Program-made: the position numbers and the translations under genes
Notes under the pieces: generated by a model
Told to the model about the DNA's origin: nothing
The model's database searches: none
The model's input: only the letters and a program-made list of their open reading frames with translations
Source of the DNA: Mesostigma viride
Lineage: Eukaryota; Streptophyta; Mesostigmatophyceae; Mesostigmatales; Mesostigmataceae
Direction of reading: 5' to 3'
DNA length: 64,000 nt
NCBI GenBank assembly: GCA_009746045.1
Contig: RPFO01000072.1
Location: 3,933,778-3,997,777, forward strand
Shown: one piece after another, positions 41,030-51,716 of the stretch
Layout of the letters: the number at the start of each line of letters is the position of its first letter
Position numbering within the stretch: the first letter of the stretch is position 1

Positions 41030-44000
41030 CAACGGCCCATTCTTGGTATTGCTAGTTTTAACGTGCGCACCCTCCCTGCAGATCCTTCTACGAGCGGCGG
41101 CACCCCAGCACGCCAACGCGTCGACGAGCTGATCGCCCTGTGCGCCGACAACAAGATCGCTGTTCTTGGAGTCCAGGAGCACCGACGCACCGTTGACCCT
41201 CAGCACGCGGTCAACGGTCTGCTGGTCGACGACCTGCGCGCAGGCTGGCGGTTCCACTATGGTGGCGGCGACGCGCCGGGCCAAGGTGGTGTGGGCCTCT
41301 TGTGCTCGCCGGCAGCATCAGAGCAGCTCCAGTCCATCGTGCTGCGGTCCCCGCGTGTGCTAGTGGCCACTTTTTCGGCCACTGAGGGCCATTCCACCAC
41401 ACGCTAACCGTTATCGTGGGATATGCACCACATGCGGGTCGAGCTCAGGCGGAACGTGAGGCCTTCTTCGACGCCCTCAAGGAGGAGGAGGCCAACATCC
41501 CAGCTCGGCACTTCCTGGTTATGCTGCTCGACGCCAACGCCACGCTGCCAGTTGGCACTGGGGGCGCTCAGTATTCCCCAACCAACACGACAGCCAACGG
41601 TAACACGCCTTTATTTGCGAATCTGCTGGCAGAATCTGCGCTGGTTGCATGCAATGCTTCTTTCGCACGCCCCGCTGAGCAGCTGGCCACCTTTTTTGGG
41701 CCGTCGGATCGGGTGGTGTGCCTTGATTATGTCTGCGTACGTCGGGCTCAGCGCCCCTCAGTTGTCGATGCTCGCGTCCTGCAAGATTCTGTCAGCACGG
41801 TGGAATCTGATCATCGTCTCGTGCTCGCTCGCATCAGATTGCGGTTTCCTGGGGTGAAACCGTCGCGACAGCTGGCACCTCAGCCAGATCTGAAAGTGCT
41901 CCGGATTGTGCTGAAGGATGCCGACAAGATGTCAGCAGAAGAGCAGGCCGCTATGTCGCACAGGGATGATTTCCTGGCCGTATTCGACGCCGGGGGCAGC
42001 CGACAGCAGTTACACGCCATTCCGCCGCCGGGGGATATTTCAGTGATCCTCCGTGGTGTCGCCGCCAAGTATCGCCTGGCTGCCCGCACCCTCCCCACCT
42101 TGCCTCCGCGTCGGCAGCTTGCTGTCCACCGTCACGCACCGACAGTGGTCGCCGCCAGGCAGATGCTCCGCCGCAACAGAGATCCGCTCGCCAAACCTGG
42201 GCTGCAAGCAGCTCTGAGGGCCGCCTACGAGCAGGCTGAGAAGGCAGATGCTCAGCAGATGGTCAAGGACCTGCGCAGCTGCCAGCAGAAGCACGACGGC
42301 AAGGGGGCCTGGTTCTGGTACAAGCGCCTCGGGCACCCGGACGGCCTCGGCCGGCCCCACCGCCACGACGTCCCCGGCGCCCCAGCCAAGCGGCTTCGTA
42401 CCTGGGCCACGGCCACGGCCGAGGTCGTGGGGACAGCTGCGCCGCCCCCACCCCTGCTCCCAGCCGCCGCCGCCCGCCCGGCCGCCCTGGCCGGCCCCGC
42501 AGGGCCCCCGGCCCCGCCTAGGTCAGCGGCGGACTACCTAGTCCCCCCGCTGGTCGGCCCACTTGGCGACCCGTCTGACATGCCTCCTTTCACCTCTCGC
42601 GAGGTCACGGAGGCGGTCCAGCGCCTGCGTTATGACGCCGCCACCGGCTCTGACGAGATTCCGGCCGCAGTTGTAAAACTTGCAGCCGAATTCGAGGACA
42701 CAGGTGTTATGCTGCTCTTCCGGGACATCTGCAACCGCCTTCTGCTGTCGTCGCAACCACCTCCAGCGGCCTGGCAACACAGTTTTCGCACGATGCTGTA
42801 CAAGAACAAGGGGTCGCCTGCCGACCCCGGCAACTACAGAGCACTACAATACGGTTCGTAGGAGACGCGAAATGAGTGAGAATGTTACCCGAGCGGTAAC
42901 GTGGATTCGCACCGTTGATTTTAACATATGTTTCTTTTTTTGCGCCATTTGGCGAGCATCGACTGGAGCCTGAACCTAGCGGGGGGAATCGTGCGGGGGA
43001 ATCTTGCGGGGGAATCTTGCGGGGAAAAATTCCGAACGTGAATTTAGCGAAGTCCTACTACATTTTGCTTGGGTACACGGTACTACAGTTTCGTCACTGA
43101 AATTTTTCTCTAGTTGCGTTGGTGTTTCGTACGTTCCGCTGAAATTTTCGTGTTCAGTGCCCAGATCACAATTTGATCCGGGCGCAAAATGATTGGCTGT
43201 ACGGTACGAACCAAAAACGAAATTTTAGTATCTAAGTTCCGCAGCGCTTGCTGAATTTGCCCCGGAAGCCCGGGGGCACTTTCCCCGCTGAAAAAGGTGT
43301 CCGCGGAAGCGTATTGTAGTGAGGGGTGTGCATTCAAAGTGCCCCCCTCAAGCTTCTTATGCGGCTCATCCTGAACCGCCTGCGCACGGCCCTGGACGGT
43401 CACCTCAGCGAGACTCAGCACGGCTTCCGTTCAGGTCGCAACACAGTACAGGCGCTCTTCGCTACTCGCCGACTGGTGGAGGAACTGCAACGCCTTCAGC
43501 CTGGTGAGTCCCCTTTGCACCTTGTGCTGGTGGACTTCATCAAAGCCTTCGATTCGGTTTTCTGGCCTGCGCTTTGGGACATCCTCGAGTTGTTCCGGAT
43601 CCCCCGCCCCCTGATTGCTGTCATCCGCAACCTGTATGAAGGGTCCACCACTTCGGTGCGCACTTCTTACGGGACCACGCCCCCATGCCCTTTACAGAAG
43701 GGTGTGTGGCAGGGCTGCGTGCTGTCGCCCTACCTGTTCATTATTGTTGTGGAATACGTAATGATTCAGGCGCGCAAGCGATTTGCCCGCATCGTGGGCA
43801 GGGAACCAGGAGTGCAGGTTGCTAACAAATTCTGGCATGGCGGTGCGGACACGGAGATTCGGCTAGCAGACATCATTTACGCAGACGACACCACCCTCTT
43901 TGAGGACACTGAGCACGTGCAGACATGGCTTGACTGCCTGGCTCTCGAGGCCCGTGCAGTGGGGCTTGAGGTCAGCAAGAAGACAGAGGCCCTGGCGGTT

Positions 44001-44705
44001 GGGCTCACCACCTCAGCGCCGCCCCTCTATCTCCTAGATGGCTCTCGAGTCCTGTATCGGGACCGCGTTAAGCTGCTGGGCAGCCTGCTCCCTAGCTGCG
44101 AGGTGGATGTGGACCACCGCATCTCCCTCGCCTGGCACGCTTTACGCCAGTACCGGGCCCTATGGCGCAAGCCCCTGGGCAAGATCGAGAAACAGGACCT
44201 GTTCAAGGTCCTCGTCCTTCCTGTTCTCACGTATGGCGCCGAGACGTGGACCCTCACCGCCGACCTGGCCCGCAAGCTGGACGGCGCGGTCACCAGCATG
44301 CTGCGTTCCATTTTTAGAGTAGGATATGCTGCTCATGTCCGCAATGAGGACCTGTACCAGGGCATGCCCTATATCACCAGCACAATTAAGCAACGCCGCC
44401 TGCAGCTAGTAGGGCACCTAGCTCGCACCAACCAGGTAGACACCTCACGTGGCCCCCCCGCAGGACTGCGACCAGCCCAGCCTGGCCGGCACCTCCTGAC
44501 GTGGGCTGGGCCCAGTGATGTTAGACGCCGCAAGGCCCGCACCTTCAAAGAACAGCTCGTCGAGGACATGGGGGGCCTAGGCCTCTCCGTGATTTGGAAG
44601 AAGATGATGGACAAGGCCAAGTGGGCCCAGGTCATAGAGGACAACGAGCCCCCCCCAGTGGGGAAGCGCCCACGTGTGCAATCCCACGGGAGGCACGCTA
44701 GATAG
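41030..44705 (+). pseudogene. LINE ORF2: APE endonuclease and reverse transcriptase, interrupted
   Basis: The endonuclease begins near 41030 with ASFNVRTL, GVQEHRR (catalytic Glu), GYAPH, LLDANATL (Asp/Asn pair), LDYVCVRR and ESDHRLVLARI, the full set of APE-type motifs. A one-base frame change at about 41405 separates the first two from the rest. The reverse transcriptase starts near 42590 (AATGSDEIPAAVVK), is cut at NYR (42840) by a 480-bp CACTA-like insertion and resumes at 43323 (GVCIQSAPLKLLMRL). It continues through VDFIKAFDSVFW (motif A), GVWQGCVLSPYLF (motif B) and IIYADDTTLF (catalytic Asp pair, about 43878) to a C-terminal domain with TYGAETWTLTADL and GMPYITSTIKQRR. No Cys-knuckle was seen at the C-terminus. 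Every RT fragment elsewhere in the window belongs to this protein family. Confidence 0.88.
42842..43321. mobile_element. 480-bp CACTA-like miniature element inside LINE reverse transcriptase
   Basis: The ends are CACTACAATACG at 42842-42853 and its exact complement at 43310-43321; the next four bases pair with one mismatch. Removing the element and one AG restores the reading NYRGVCIQSAPLKLL, the expected RT block, so the target duplication is 2 bp (AG). CACTA ends and a 2-3-bp duplication fit the EnSpm/CACTA superfamily. Inside are three GGGGGAATCTTGC-like units near 42978-43025. Confidence 0.8.
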
Positions 44706-44903
44706 CTCCCCTAGGGCAGCGTGCTGCTGCCTAGATAGATGTGATAGTTAGAATGTTGTTAGATAGATGTAGTATGTAGCCAATGTAGATAGATTAGACC
44801 GGTAGGAATATGTGCACCCATCCATCCATCCATCGGGGTTAATGCTCCGTGACTCCCCAACGGGAGCACGAGTCTAATTAATTAATTAATTAATCCAACC
44901 CAC

Positions 44904-46527
44904 CCATATCCAATGGCTGTCCTTGGGGGCCAAGCATGTCCATGAGTTGCCCTTCGGGTTGGTATATCACAACCTTACATATATGCAGGGTAGGCCATGT
45001 ATAACTGCCGTCAAAGTCAGGGGGGTCAAGACGAGCGTTTTCATTTTTGGTAGAATGTGCATTTTGAATTATGTTGTAAGAGCTAGGCACCTACCACTTC
45101 AGGGATGATAAACAATTAGTTGCTGAACAGTTTGAGCCATTGGGGTCATCATTTGGGTGGGTATACCAGCAGTTACACCCAGTACAGCCCATAGGGGTAC
45201 CGTTGGTAAAAAGCAACCAAGGGGTTAGGAGTGGGCATGCTACCTACTAATACCTACTAATATGGCCCCCAACCATGCCACACAATACATTTCCCTTCCA
45301 CAATGATGGGGAAACATAACTGCATCATCACACTGCCCTTACATGGCACCTATGTGCAGGTGCCACCTTGTCCATGCACGTAGGTAGCGTGGTACGGATA
45401 CCCTACGCAAGGCATGCATTCTAGGAGGCAGCCACCAACAAACTAGTGATTTTAAGCCTACTTCAGCTTGCCCTAGCAAGGATAAACTAGGCCTAAGCTG
45501 CTATAGCTTGCCAGGTGATGGCCAGCACACCTGGTGGCACATGCTGACAATGGGAAGCTTCTACTCACCGGTTACATGCTTGATGATGCCACAGAGACCA
45601 GCCAACTGCCTCACACTCATGCAATATGTGTGTGGGAAATGTATAACAAACATATATGGAGGTATTCAAACCCATACAGCCTCTAAAATTTTTCACCATC
45701 ACCCTGTGGCAGGTCAACTGACTGAGGGAAGCATCTAAGAAGGGTGTTTTAGAAAGGGGCCAGGCCAGGGTCAAGAAAGAGCATGAATAATGCAAAAAGA
45801 ATGTGCTACACAAGCTAGAACGTATATATAAACGTCAAACATCGATAGGAAAACGATAACTCAGCTTTACCAGGCATGGATGGCGTTACCTTGGCCCAGG
45901 CGGTGGCCGCAAAATGGCGCATTTCGGCACACCAAAGTTGTGCAGCATGGTCGCTGGATTCGGCGATTTCTGGCCACCCTTGCACGTTTACGACTACTAT
46001 GTATCATAACAAGTACAAAGAAACCAATATATCCTTTAAAATACGCCGGAAAGTTATTGCTGTCAACGTTTCTATCGTCCGGCCTGATCGCAGTTTTTTC
46101 CAGCAAGAACGCTGCCGACACCTATCAAATGGCATTCCCGCGAACCAAAAATTGGCCTGTATCATCTTTAGGACGTATAAAATCAATTTCCTGAGTTTGG
46201 TCAGAAAATTCGAACGAAAACGTAAATGCCATGCGTGGGCGCAAGCCGCCATGGCCAGGTCGTCGTTTTCCGGAATGCACGTTGTACATGAAAAAGTACC
46301 CTGACCCCTAGTACTTTGACCGGCCAGAACACCTCTATAACTTTGTCAGAAGTATGCAAACCCTAGTACCATGCTGTGAGGAAAATTATAAACATTCGAT
46401 CTTCTCAGCTAAACTTTTCCTAATTCTCAATAGTTTTCGCGGCATTTGGTCCCCCGAGAAGGGGCCGACGTGTCGGCTGTTATAACTCAGTTTTAGGCGG
46501 AAAATCGGCAGCCAGACCATTTAGGGG
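44904..46527. other. Interior of the TTAA-bounded element, right of the LINE
   Basis: No recognised gene. Short frames (for example 45876-46304) have no visible domain. Words such as ATAACTCAG and GCCATGGCCA recall the ends of the other TTAA elements. Confidence 0.45.
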
Positions 46528-46531
46528 TTAA

Positions 46532-46791
46532 CCTGGCCAAGCCTGGCCAGTACTTGAAGGGTCACGTGACGGGGGGCGGGAAGACGTTGCCGGCCATTTT
46601 TTTTTCTAGCCTTGCGGTTTTCCTGCCTGCGGTGACATCGTTCTCCGCGCGCGCGCGGTTCATCGTCACCCTCGGCCCGTGGCATTCAGGAAAAGGCGAT
46701 GCGGCTTAATTCTCAGCTATTTTTTATTATGTACGCCTCATAGGGCTCTTCCGATTTTACCGTTGTTTCGCCAGGCGGCTGTAAATTTCAG
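46532..46791 (+). promoter_or_regulatory. Probable promoter and 5' leader of the RBR ligase gene
   Basis: A GC-rich stretch with a CGCGCGCGCGCGG run near 46648-46660 lies between the transposon end and the start codon. No TATA box can be named. The transposon ends only 260 bp upstream of the gene. Confidence 0.35.
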
Positions 46792-48168
46792 ATGGCTGCT
46801 GCTACCGCACCCCTGAGCGCTCGACTTGAGAGCACAAGCCCATTTGTCGAGGACAATGGGGCTGGGACAAACAACGACTTGGATGCCATTGCGAACGAGT
46901 TTGGCCTGTCAGTCGATGAACTGCAGGCCGCGAAGGACTCGCAACTTGCTTTCGAACTCATGCAAGAGATTATGGTGATGCAGAGGGACGCGCTTTTTTG
47001 TCAGATGTTATCCGGCATGAATTTCGAGGACCAGTGCGAGGCGGCCAATCTCCAGCTTTCCTTCCAGGAGAGCTATGAAAGGGAGAGAGCAGATATGCAG
47101 GTGGCGCAGCGAATGGCTGGAAACCGTACGTTGGCGGAAACTGCCGAGATTCCCGAGGCTTTCGAGAATGCCTGCGAGGCCGCGAAAAGGTTGTTGGACG
47201 AGAAACCTAAACCGGCGGAGGACGACACCAAGCGAGGAACGAGCGCATCCCATGGACGAAAGCAGGAGATCGAAGGTGGTGATGGGGTGGCATGCGCGGC
47301 TTGCAATGTCACGGTTAGCTCCAAGAAATCCGTCAGCCTTGTGTGCTTTCACACGTACTGTACGCCGTGTCTCGCCAAGGTTTTTACAGCGGCGGTAACA
47401 GATATTTCCTTACTGCCGGTGCGCTGCTGCCGCACGCCAATCGACCCCGCGTTCGCCGACTTCCTGCTGCGAGGGGCCACCCTCGACACGTTCAAGAAGC
47501 GCTGGATGGAATTTTCTTGTCAGAGGAAGATGTACTGTCAGAGCAGACCCTGCGGCAAGTTCATCGACCTCACCAAGCAGCCATTGTTATCGAATGGCCA
47601 TCTGGAGTGCCCCAGCTGCAACACGGCCCTGTGCGGCAAATGCAAGTCACTCTGGCACGCAAAGCTGACTTGCGAGCAGTACCAGGCACTCCCTGAGCAC
47701 GAGAGGTCCCCCGACGATCGGGCGGTCCTGCAGCTGGCGGAATCGCAGCAATGGAAGCGCTGCCCGCAGTGCTCGGTGATCATCCAGCTCACGGTCGGCT
47801 GCAACCACATGGTGTGCAACTGCGGCAAGCACTTTTGCTACAACTGCAGGGATTCATGGGATCAGAAAGCGAACCGGTGTGTGCGTGGCTGCAACGTGTG
47901 GGATGAGGACCGCCTGGTGGCTCGCGCGGAGCACCAGCTAGGGCCCCAGCTGCAGCAGATGCCAGCAGAGATGCGGCAGGGTGCGATCCGGGGACACATG
48001 GCACGCATCCGTGAGGCTCACGCATGCGAGCATCGCTGGAAGGGCGCCAGCGTGCGATACGGGGAAACCTGCTCGGAGTGCAACTGGGAGCCACCGGTGT
48101 TCATCAAACTGTGCCACCTATGCGGTGACCGGCGGTGCCGTAGGTGTGCGCTGCAGGGGTGGTGGTAA
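46792..48168 (+). CDS. RBR-type E3 ubiquitin ligase (RING1-IBR-RING2)
   Basis: Single exon, 458 residues. The N-terminal 160 residues are helical and charged (for example LAFELMQEIMVMQRDALF) without a named domain. RING1 starts at about residue 166 (CAAC, then CFHTYCTPC and RCC). The IBR follows at about 240-310 (MYCQSRPCG, CPSCNTALCGKC, then H and C ligands). RING2 starts at C324-P-Q-C and runs to GCNHMVC-N-CGKHFCYNC at 352. C342, in the HMVC context, corresponds to the catalytic cysteine that RBR ligases load with ubiquitin before transfer. A further Cys/His-rich tail (EHRWKGASVRYGETCSECNW, LCHLCGDRRCRRC) may form another zinc site. The enzyme would ubiquitinate unknown substrates with an E2 partner. 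The layout is that of short plant-type RBR proteins rather than ARIADNE proper, since no Ariadne helix domain is obvious. The frame is intact. Confidence 0.92.
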   Translation: MAAATAPLSARLESTSPFVEDNGAGTNNDLDAIANEFGLSVDELQAAKDSQLAFELMQEIMVMQRDALFCQMLSGMNFEDQCEAANLQLSFQESYERERADMQVAQRMAGNRTLAETAEIPEAFENACEAAKRLLDEKPKPAEDDTKRGTSASHGRKQEIEGGDGVACAACNVTVSSKKSVSLVCFHTYCTPCLAKVFTAAVTDISLLPVRCCRTPIDPAFADFLLRGATLDTFKKRWMEFSCQRKMYCQSRPCGKFIDLTKQPLLSNGHLECPSCNTALCGKCKSLWHAKLTCEQYQALPEHERSPDDRAVLQLAESQQWKRCPQCSVIIQLTVGCNHMVCNCGKHFCYNCRDSWDQKANRCVRGCNVWDEDRLVARAEHQLGPQLQQMPAEMRQGAIRGHMARIREAHACEHRWKGASVRYGETCSECNWEPPVFIKLCHLCGDRRCRRCALQGWW

Positions 48169-48825
48169 GCCTGCACAAGGTCTGCGGATGGGTCATTTCC
48201 TGGGAGTGGGCTTGCATCGCCAGAGACGACCGCATGTTTTATCTGCGCCGCTATGTAGAGGTTCCCCCTCTCCACAGCCACCCAATTGGACATGTTCCAG
48301 GGTAGGCTGACCAGTGAGATTAGTTGTCACTTGCTGATGTTGGTGTTTTCAAGAAAGCCGTCATAAGTAGAATTTTAGGAGCTTTTTGTTTCCTTTGTGG
48401 GAGACCTTTTCCTTTCCCCGGCTGCATTTGGTTTACCAAAGTGACCAAGTGAATTTTAATGTAGCCAGCGCCTGGGTGATTTGTGATTATTGCTATATCA
48501 TGATTGCAATATGTCACTAGATAGATCAATAAGACAGTGTTGATAGATGCATCAAGCGGCCATTCAAGGAGGGCTGCGCCGGTTTGAGCGACCAAAGGAG
48601 ATGCCTTGCCGGACACGTCGGCAAGGTCTTTCTCTTGGCCATTTGCTCCGGCACAGCCTACGTGCACAAGTACGTCCCTGCCTATTTAGGTTAGATTTAG
48701 CGGGGTCTTGTTCTCTGAAACACCGATGCTGGGTATTGTGCACGGAATGAGATGCCCATACATTTTTTATTGAATTTGTTTTGAGATTGTAAATTTGTTT
48801 GGACAGAAGAGACAAATGAATGATT
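48169..48825. other. RBR gene 3' flank, no further gene seen
   Basis: AT-rich after the stop codon; presumably the 3' UTR followed by spacer. No frame of interest. Confidence 0.4.
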
Positions 48826-48992
48826 GGTAAGAAGTAAGTACTTGCATGTCATGCGCATGGGCATGCCGGCCACTACTATGCTAATCTACTTGGAAAAAAT
48901 AATTACACGAAAGTTACAAATATCGCCTGCATCATGCCCCAACCATATCAATTAATAAGCTCGGAACGGCCGCAAAGGAGATCTGGCATCAC
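48826..48992. repeat. Dispersed repeat pieces (copies at 19910-20040 and 25403-25438)
   Basis: The first part (to about 48950) matches 19910-20040. The last 36 bp (48957-48992, GCTCGGAACGGCCGCAAAGG and on) match, in inverse orientation, the coding-like remnant at 25403-25438. Confidence 0.7.
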
Positions 48993-49134
48993 TACTACGG
49001 CATATTATTATTTTTCTTTAGGGTTCTTCTTTTCAGGGTTTAACCCGTGTTTTTTTAATTAGAACGCGATATATCGCGTTGTAAGCTTTTTTTAGAACGC
49101 GTATAGCACCTAAGGAAAATTTTTTTTCATGGTC

Positions 49135-49726
49135 ATGTATATACTTTCCCCCAACCACCGGCCTGACATCGTGGTGCTGGACTTTGAGGGGGGTGGCCGG
49201 CATCTGCTTATTGACGTTTCGGTGGCGCGGCCCTTGGCTCTTAGCCACGTGGCTGGGGCCTCCCTCACGGCAGGTTACACGGCGGACCGGGCGGAGCGGG
49301 CCAAGCTCCTGGCCTACGGCGACGTCGGGCACCATCGTGTGGTGCCCTTTGTCCTGGAGGAGTTTGGGGCCATGGGGCCCCTGACCTCCGCCTTCTTCAA
49401 GGAGTGTTGCCGGCTCCGGGAGGATCGGCTGGACCTGGAGGGCCAGCGGGCCCCATGGTCGGCGCGGACCTGGACGTCATATTGGCGTCAGCGCTTGTCG
49501 GTGGCGCTGACTCGGGCCATGGCTGACATCATGCTCCGCCGTACGCGGGCTGATTTTGCGGTGCAGCAGGGCTATTAGGTTCCTCCCGTTAGGCGTTTCC
49601 ATTGGTCTTATCGTAGTATAGAGCTTTGACATGGCTCTGTATATAGGTTTATAGCTGGGCGTTTGCTTTGGTTTGAGTGATTTCACTCTGCTGTAAGTAA
49701 TTATATTTTTAATGTATATACTTTCC
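49135..49726 (+). mobile_element. 562-bp RLE-type LINE insertion with 15-bp duplication
   Basis: Flanked by ATGTATATACTTTCC at 49135-49149 and 49712-49726. 5'-truncated exactly within the RLE-like domain: the insert starts at CCCAACCACCGGCCTGAC, which encodes NHRPD. The coding part ends at 49578, and a 130-bp 3' UTR follows, different from that of the 50.5-kb copy. Confidence 0.92.
49150..49578 (+). pseudogene. C-terminal RLE-like domain of a non-LTR element (intact fragment)
   Basis: About 142 residues in one frame. The motif RPD, fourteen residues, then DVSVARP fits the PD-(D/E)xK-like core seen in restriction-like endonucleases of R2-type elements. Further conserved blocks shared with 29585-29960 and 50554-50868 are YGDVGHHRVVPFVLEEFGAM, PWSARTWTSYWRQRLS and ADIMLRRTRADF. 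The fragment lacks the reverse transcriptase because of 5' truncation and is unlikely to be expressed. Confidence 0.6.
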
Positions 49727-50507
49727 TGAAAGCCCATAAATCAAAGGATTTTTTGAGCTACTCAGACCTACAAAATGCGTATTCATTAGAGAGATACACT
49801 GGTTTGAATACAGGGGGGTCTGACCATGACCGCGATTTCTTGACCCTAGGTCACAAGTCATGTGCTTATTCACAAATGGTTCATGAAAAAAATCTGGCTT
49901 CTTGCACGAGCTATGGGCAACATATGCAGGCTCTGTGAAACAAAACTCAGGCCCATTGGGCCACTGGAGCTATTTTTCATTAGCATCACAATTACAACGC
50001 AGTACAACGCAGTGGGAAACATGAGAGCCCTTCACAACATTACGCAACGACACGAGCCCCATAAACGGGGCCATAGTGAGCTTGGAGGGTCAAAACGTTG
50101 AAAATAGGTGTTGTATGAGTTATACTGCATCAAACATGCATCAAACATCATGACTGGATGACCTAATATGACTGAATCAGGCAGCCATAGCCAAAGCATC
50201 ATCCACTCTCACAACGTGTTGAGCACATGCCTCGTGGGAACGGAGGTGCTGGGTTTTCATTCCATAACGCGTGCAATACTGAAAGAAAGAGGCACGTGTA
50301 ATGCAAGGCTTGGATAGGTTGAGTGATCCATGAGCTTACATGCAGGCAAAGATGACGCTGGAATGCATGCTAGCAAATGGTGGCAAGATGCTAACAACAC
50401 ATGATTATACACCATGATTATGGGAACCTAGCTGATCTTCTTGCACAATCAACGCAGTATAAACCATCAACATCCAATCCTCACGACATATGCACGGCTT
50501 GACGACG
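49727..50507. other. Interior of the TTAA-bounded element between two LINE insertions
   Basis: AT-rich, with short direct repeats (CATCAAACATGCATCAAACATC near 50129). No gene recognised. Confidence 0.4.
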
Positions 50508-51093
50508 TATACAGCACCTAAAGCTTTCCGGTCGCCACATCCTCCGGGCGGCTGTGGATGCCGGCGCTGCTGCCACTGTGGCTGAGCGCGACAAGTTTGC
50601 CTCCTACGGCAATGTGGGGCCCCACCGGGTCATCCCCTTTGTCCTTGAGGAGTTCGGGGCCATGGGCCCCAAGACAGCGGAGTTTTTCCACGAGTGCTGC
50701 CAGCGCCGTGAAGACCGCCTCGACCTCGAGGGTCAGACCGCCCCGTGGTCGGCCCGCACGTGGTCCTCGTATTGGCGGCAGCGCCTGTCACTCGCCCTCA
50801 CTCGCACCGTGGCTGATGTGTTATTCCGCCGCACCCGGGCCGACTTTGTCGCGACCCATGCGGTCTAGATCCCTTCCAGGCCTGCATGGTGGGCCGGCAG
50901 CGCTGTCGCTGCGTGTAGTTTTGTGATGTCTAGTTAGTTGTACCTTGTGCCGCTGGCGTGATCCTTGGATGTCTGTGTCAGATTACTATTAATTTCTTCA
51001 GGGTTATTCTCCCAGTTATCGGGTTTTTCCTTATGTTGCATGCCTATCTCACCTCCGTAATCTATCATTCTCAATGAATATACAGCACCTAAA
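50508..51093 (+). mobile_element. 556-bp RLE-type LINE insertion with 15-bp duplication
   Basis: Flanked by TATACAGCACCTAAA at 50508-50522 and 51079-51093. Encodes the last part of the RLE-like domain (50554-50868, AERDKFASYGNVGPHRVIPF to the stop) and a 210-bp 3' UTR ending in ATTCTCAATGAA with no poly(A) or tandem tail. Confidence 0.92.
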
Positions 51094-51404
51094 TACTGCA
51101 CAACTGCAACCTGCTATGGCTGACATGCAAGCAACGTCGAGTAGGATGGCGGTCTTAGAGAGGCTGGGCAGAGGTCGGTAGAAATAAGTGGAAAACTGGC
51201 AGAAACTAGGTAGAAACACGATATACTTACGCCTGCAAGCACTATTGAGCCGGTGGAAGAGGCCATTTCCAGGAAAATACAGCATACCGTAGCAATAGCC
51301 ACGGTCACGCCTTCCGCTATTTGCAGGCACCATCATTAAAAAAATTAAACTAAATTATAACCGGTACTGAACGCAAATGGTTTTCACCTTTGCGGAGTGC
51401 CTGA

Positions 51405-51716
51405 TCAAATAACATGTCTCCGTTGGGAGATCATGTAGCACATATTCCAGGTTGGATGGGTGGTGTGGAGGAAGCCGCGTAATCGAACTAACCTAACTCT
51501 AAGCTATATCTAGTCTAGAAAAGCCTATCTACGCTACTCATCAAAACGGCTCCTCCGTTTGGGGGGAGGCGGCTTGCCCACAGGGGCTGGCGTGTGCGCC
51601 TTGACAATCTTCTTCCACCGCGTCTTGTCTTGCATGGCAGTCCAAAGACGGGAGAGAGAGTGGATGCGGTACTCAAACTGGGCTGGGACCACTAGGTCGT
51701 CCAGCAACATCATGCC
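51405..51716 (-). mobile_element. 312-bp 5'-truncated APE-type LINE 3' end
   Basis: Nearly identical to 17753-18065. Contains the last 40 codons of ORF2 (stop near 51540), the 3' UTR and the hairpin (51429-51418, minus). The tail is reduced to a few bases and I could not find the duplication. Confidence 0.85.

Larger units (their letters stand above)
38921..44903 (+). mobile_element. Full-length APE-type LINE with 11-bp target duplication
   Basis: Flanked by ATCCAACCCAC at 38921-38931 and 44893-44903. The 5.96-kb body holds two tandem 158-bp units at the 5' end, ORF1, ORF2 (APE endonuclease, reverse transcriptase), a short 3' UTR, the hairpin CTCCCCAACGGGAG at 44853-44866 and a (TTAA)n tail. 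Frameshifts and a CACTA-like insertion make it inactive. Confidence 0.88.
38850..46531. mobile_element. TTAA-bounded element carrying a full-length LINE
   Basis: CCCCTAAATGG at 38854-38864 and its complement at 46517-46527 are flanked by TTAA (38850-38853 and 46528-46531). Just inside, both ends carry CTGCCGAT and a TCGGCTGT..AACT word. Without the LINE and one duplication, about 1.7 kb of element remains (38854-38920 and 44893-46527). Its inside holds no recognised transposase. A single element is the simplest reading, but two separate related ends cannot be excluded. Confidence 0.55.

Noticed and set aside
47008-47352. Minus-strand frames within the RBR ligase gene
   Set aside because: Shadow frames; the plus strand carries complete zinc-ligand motifs.
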